From: Zunongwangia pacifica
Lineage (GTDB): Bacteria > Bacteroidota > Bacteroidia > Flavobacteriales > Flavobacteriaceae
Direction of reading: 5' to 3'
Length of the DNA stretch: 62,210 bases
NCBI RefSeq assembly: GCF_023499215.1
Contig: NZ_JAKHSK010000028.1
Location: 1-62,210 of the forward strand
Below, one piece after another: positions 61,134-62,210 of this stretch. The notes beneath the pieces are model-generated. The model did no database searches. It saw only the letters and a list, made by a program, of their open reading frames with translations, and was not told the origin of the DNA. A program made the translations under genes and the position numbers. Each line of letters starts with the position of its first letter. Position 1 is the first letter of the stretch.

Positions 61134-61556
61134 TTACTTTACCGGTTCTCCGTTTACGTTTACTTCGTAGGATATTTCCGCTGCTTTTTCTAACATTTTT
61201 GCGACAGAACAGTATTTGTCCATAGAAAGTTCTACTGCTCTTAATGCTTTTTGAGGAGCCAGATCGCCCTTCAGCATAAAGTTTAAATGGATTTTCTTAA
61301 AAACATTGGGGACAGCACCCTCTTCTCTAAAACCATCAACTTCTACCTGAAGATCTTCTAATTCTATTTTCTGTTTTTTTAAGATCATCACTACATCGAT
61401 ACTGCTACAACCTGCAATTCCACGCAGTAAAAGATCCATAGGACTACCTCCTTGCGGATTTTCTTCAGATTTATTATCTAAATGAACAATATCTCCACGT
61501 TCATTTTTGGTCTCAAAGTGATAGGCATCATTAAGCCTTTTTAGAAAGATTTTCAT
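61134..61556 (-). CDS. OsmC family protein
   Basis: A 140-residue OsmC/Ohr-like protein, the normal length. The first reactive-cysteine region is GIAGCSSIDVVMILKKQ (Cys50 or so) and the second is DKYCSVAKML (about Cys114), the two positions used by peroxide-reducing members. The N-terminal strand and NPQGGSPMDLLL also fit. It probably reduces organic hydroperoxides or acts in redox stress, but OsmC subfamilies differ and YhfA-like roles are possible. It is separated from metH by repeats and has its own promoter box. Confidence 0.88.
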   Translation of the reverse strand: MKIFLKRLNDAYHFETKNERGDIVHLDNKSEENPQGGSPMDLLLRGIAGCSSIDVVMILKKQKIELEDLQVEVDGFREEGAVPNVFKKIHLNFMLKGDLAPQKALRAVELSMDKYCSVAKMLEKAAEISYEVNVNGEPVK

Positions 61557-61573
61557 CTATTTTAATTTTGATT

Positions 61574-61581
61574 CAAATATA
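61574..61581 (-). promoter_or_regulatory. Predicted -7 box of the OsmC-like gene
   Basis: Minus strand TATATTTG, exact consensus, 17 bases before ATG 61556. No clear -33 element. Confidence 0.45.
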
Positions 61582-61632
61582 CGAAACGTGAAATGATTCT
61601 TTTGTAACCTTTGCTACTTTGAAAGTATTTAT

Positions 61633-61670
61633 AAAAAACGTCATTCCTGATTTATGAAATGACGTTTTTT
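61633..61670. terminator. Strong hairpin upstream of the OsmC-like gene
   Basis: AAAAAACGTCATT and AATGACGTTTTTT form a 13-base-pair stem with a 12-base loop and T run, so it can end transcription from either direction. Confidence 0.8.
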
Positions 61671-62154
61671 ATAATATAGGATTTAGATTTCTCCGCTACG
61701 CTACGCTTCGGTCGAAATGACATTAATATCACATTAACACCCTAACTTAGCATAAGACCATAAGAATGATGAGATCCTGAAACGATCCCGCCTGCCGGAC
61801 GGGCAGGTTCAGCATGACGAAAAAATATTTAAAAATCAGTATTCAAAAAACACATCCTTTTTTCATCTCTTTTACGCTTGTCTCATTTCCAACCTGCCAG
61901 CCGCAGGCAAGTTTTACAAGCAATTTTCGATAGATCGGATTTTCAATCTACAATGATCAAAAAGAAATTATAAATTTTTAGCACTTATAAAAATTCAGTT
62001 GAAAAAAGCACATTTTCAAATTAACACATCATCAAATTGATTAAAGCTTTCAGATAAAAATCATTCAATATTCAAAATTTTAGATCTTGATGAACATCCC
62101 TAATTAGTGTTGACCGTTTTTAAATTTACATTTCATTATTAAAAATAGTGATTG
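61671..62154. other. Intergenic region with repeats, no gene seen
   Basis: Contains a TTTCTCCGCTACGCTACGCT repeat running to GGTCGAAATGAC (near 61689), a GATGAGATCCTGAAACGATC ... TTCAGCATGACG repeat with a CCCGCCTGCCGGACGGGCAGG core (near 61769-61818), the 22-base block at 61912, and A/T-rich sequence after that. Confidence 0.6.
61912..61933. repeat. 22-base repeat, copy 2
   Basis: Identical to 60937-60958, here preceded by a CCTGCCAGCCGCAGGC palindrome-like segment. Confidence 0.75.
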
Positions 62155-62186
62155 ATTGATTCTGAAAAGTACTTTTCAGAATCAAT
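62155..62186. repeat. 32-base perfect palindrome near the window end
   Basis: ATTGATTCTGAAAAGT and its exact complement, centred on GT|AC at 62170/62171, followed by TTCTTTT. It may be a terminator for a gene beyond the right edge or a regulator site. Confidence 0.8.
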
Positions 62187-62210
62187 TTCTTTTCATAGGC
62201 TATCGGACTA

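Overview
The window looks like a chromosome segment of a marine-type member of the Flavobacteriaceae (Bacteroidota), perhaps near Gramella, Salegentibacter or Zunongwangia. I infer this from the gldA gliding gene, a SusC/SusD locus, TAnnTTTG promoter boxes, few Shine-Dalgarno sites, a split metH, a MetX-aspartokinase-homoserine dehydrogenase fusion, and the palindromic dispersed repeats typical of this group. The genus is a guess.

Layout. (1) 1-13.5 kb is the right end of an integrative conjugative element: the tail of a methylase/helicase protein, then traF, traG, three traI-like genes, traJ, traK, a TraL-position gene, traM, traN, accessory genes, a UUCG-loop terminator and a large serine recombinase. 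The recombinase reading frame ends inside the antisense strand of a tRNA-Arg(UCG) gene. (2) 13.5-13.9 kb is a compact tRNA-Arg / GIY-YIG nuclease / broken tRNA-Arg arrangement. (3) 13.9-15.4 kb holds a YqeY-like gene and a secreted esterase. (4) 15.7-29.6 kb is a polysaccharide utilisation locus on the minus strand: a one-protein sensor-regulator, SusC, SusD, a terminator, then a GH144-like endo-beta-1,2-glucanase, an esterase, a sulfatase and a GH3 beta-glucosidase. (5) 29.7-32.3 kb has a radical SAM / DUF4130 pair linked to DNA modification or repair, and two small acidic lipoproteins. (6) 32.4-49.5 kb is mostly minus-strand housekeeping: polyprenyl synthase, rlmN, queA, aroA, a MazG-like gene, two DUF3857 transglutaminase-like proteins, dtd, rsgA, and a Phe/Tyr operon (pheA, aminotransferase, tyrA, DAHP synthase-chorismate mutase). 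A GH43 gene sits inside this block on the plus strand. (7) 49.9-61.6 kb has gldA, the trifunctional metX-thrA fusion, metF, split metH and an OsmC-like gene. (8) The last 650 bases hold repeats and hairpins only.

Regulation visible in the sequence: a Phe/Tyr leader peptide with mutually exclusive antiterminator and terminator helices ahead of pheA; SAM-I riboswitches ahead of metX-thrA and of metH; an internal terminator between susD and the enzyme genes; a candidate -1 slippage heptamer at the end of traF that would join it to traG.

The most unusual items are the tRNA-Arg region (a 5' tRNA half left upstream of a GIY-YIG gene, a complete tRNA four bases after that gene, and an A19-U56 pair replacing the near-universal G19-C56) and the pheA attenuator.
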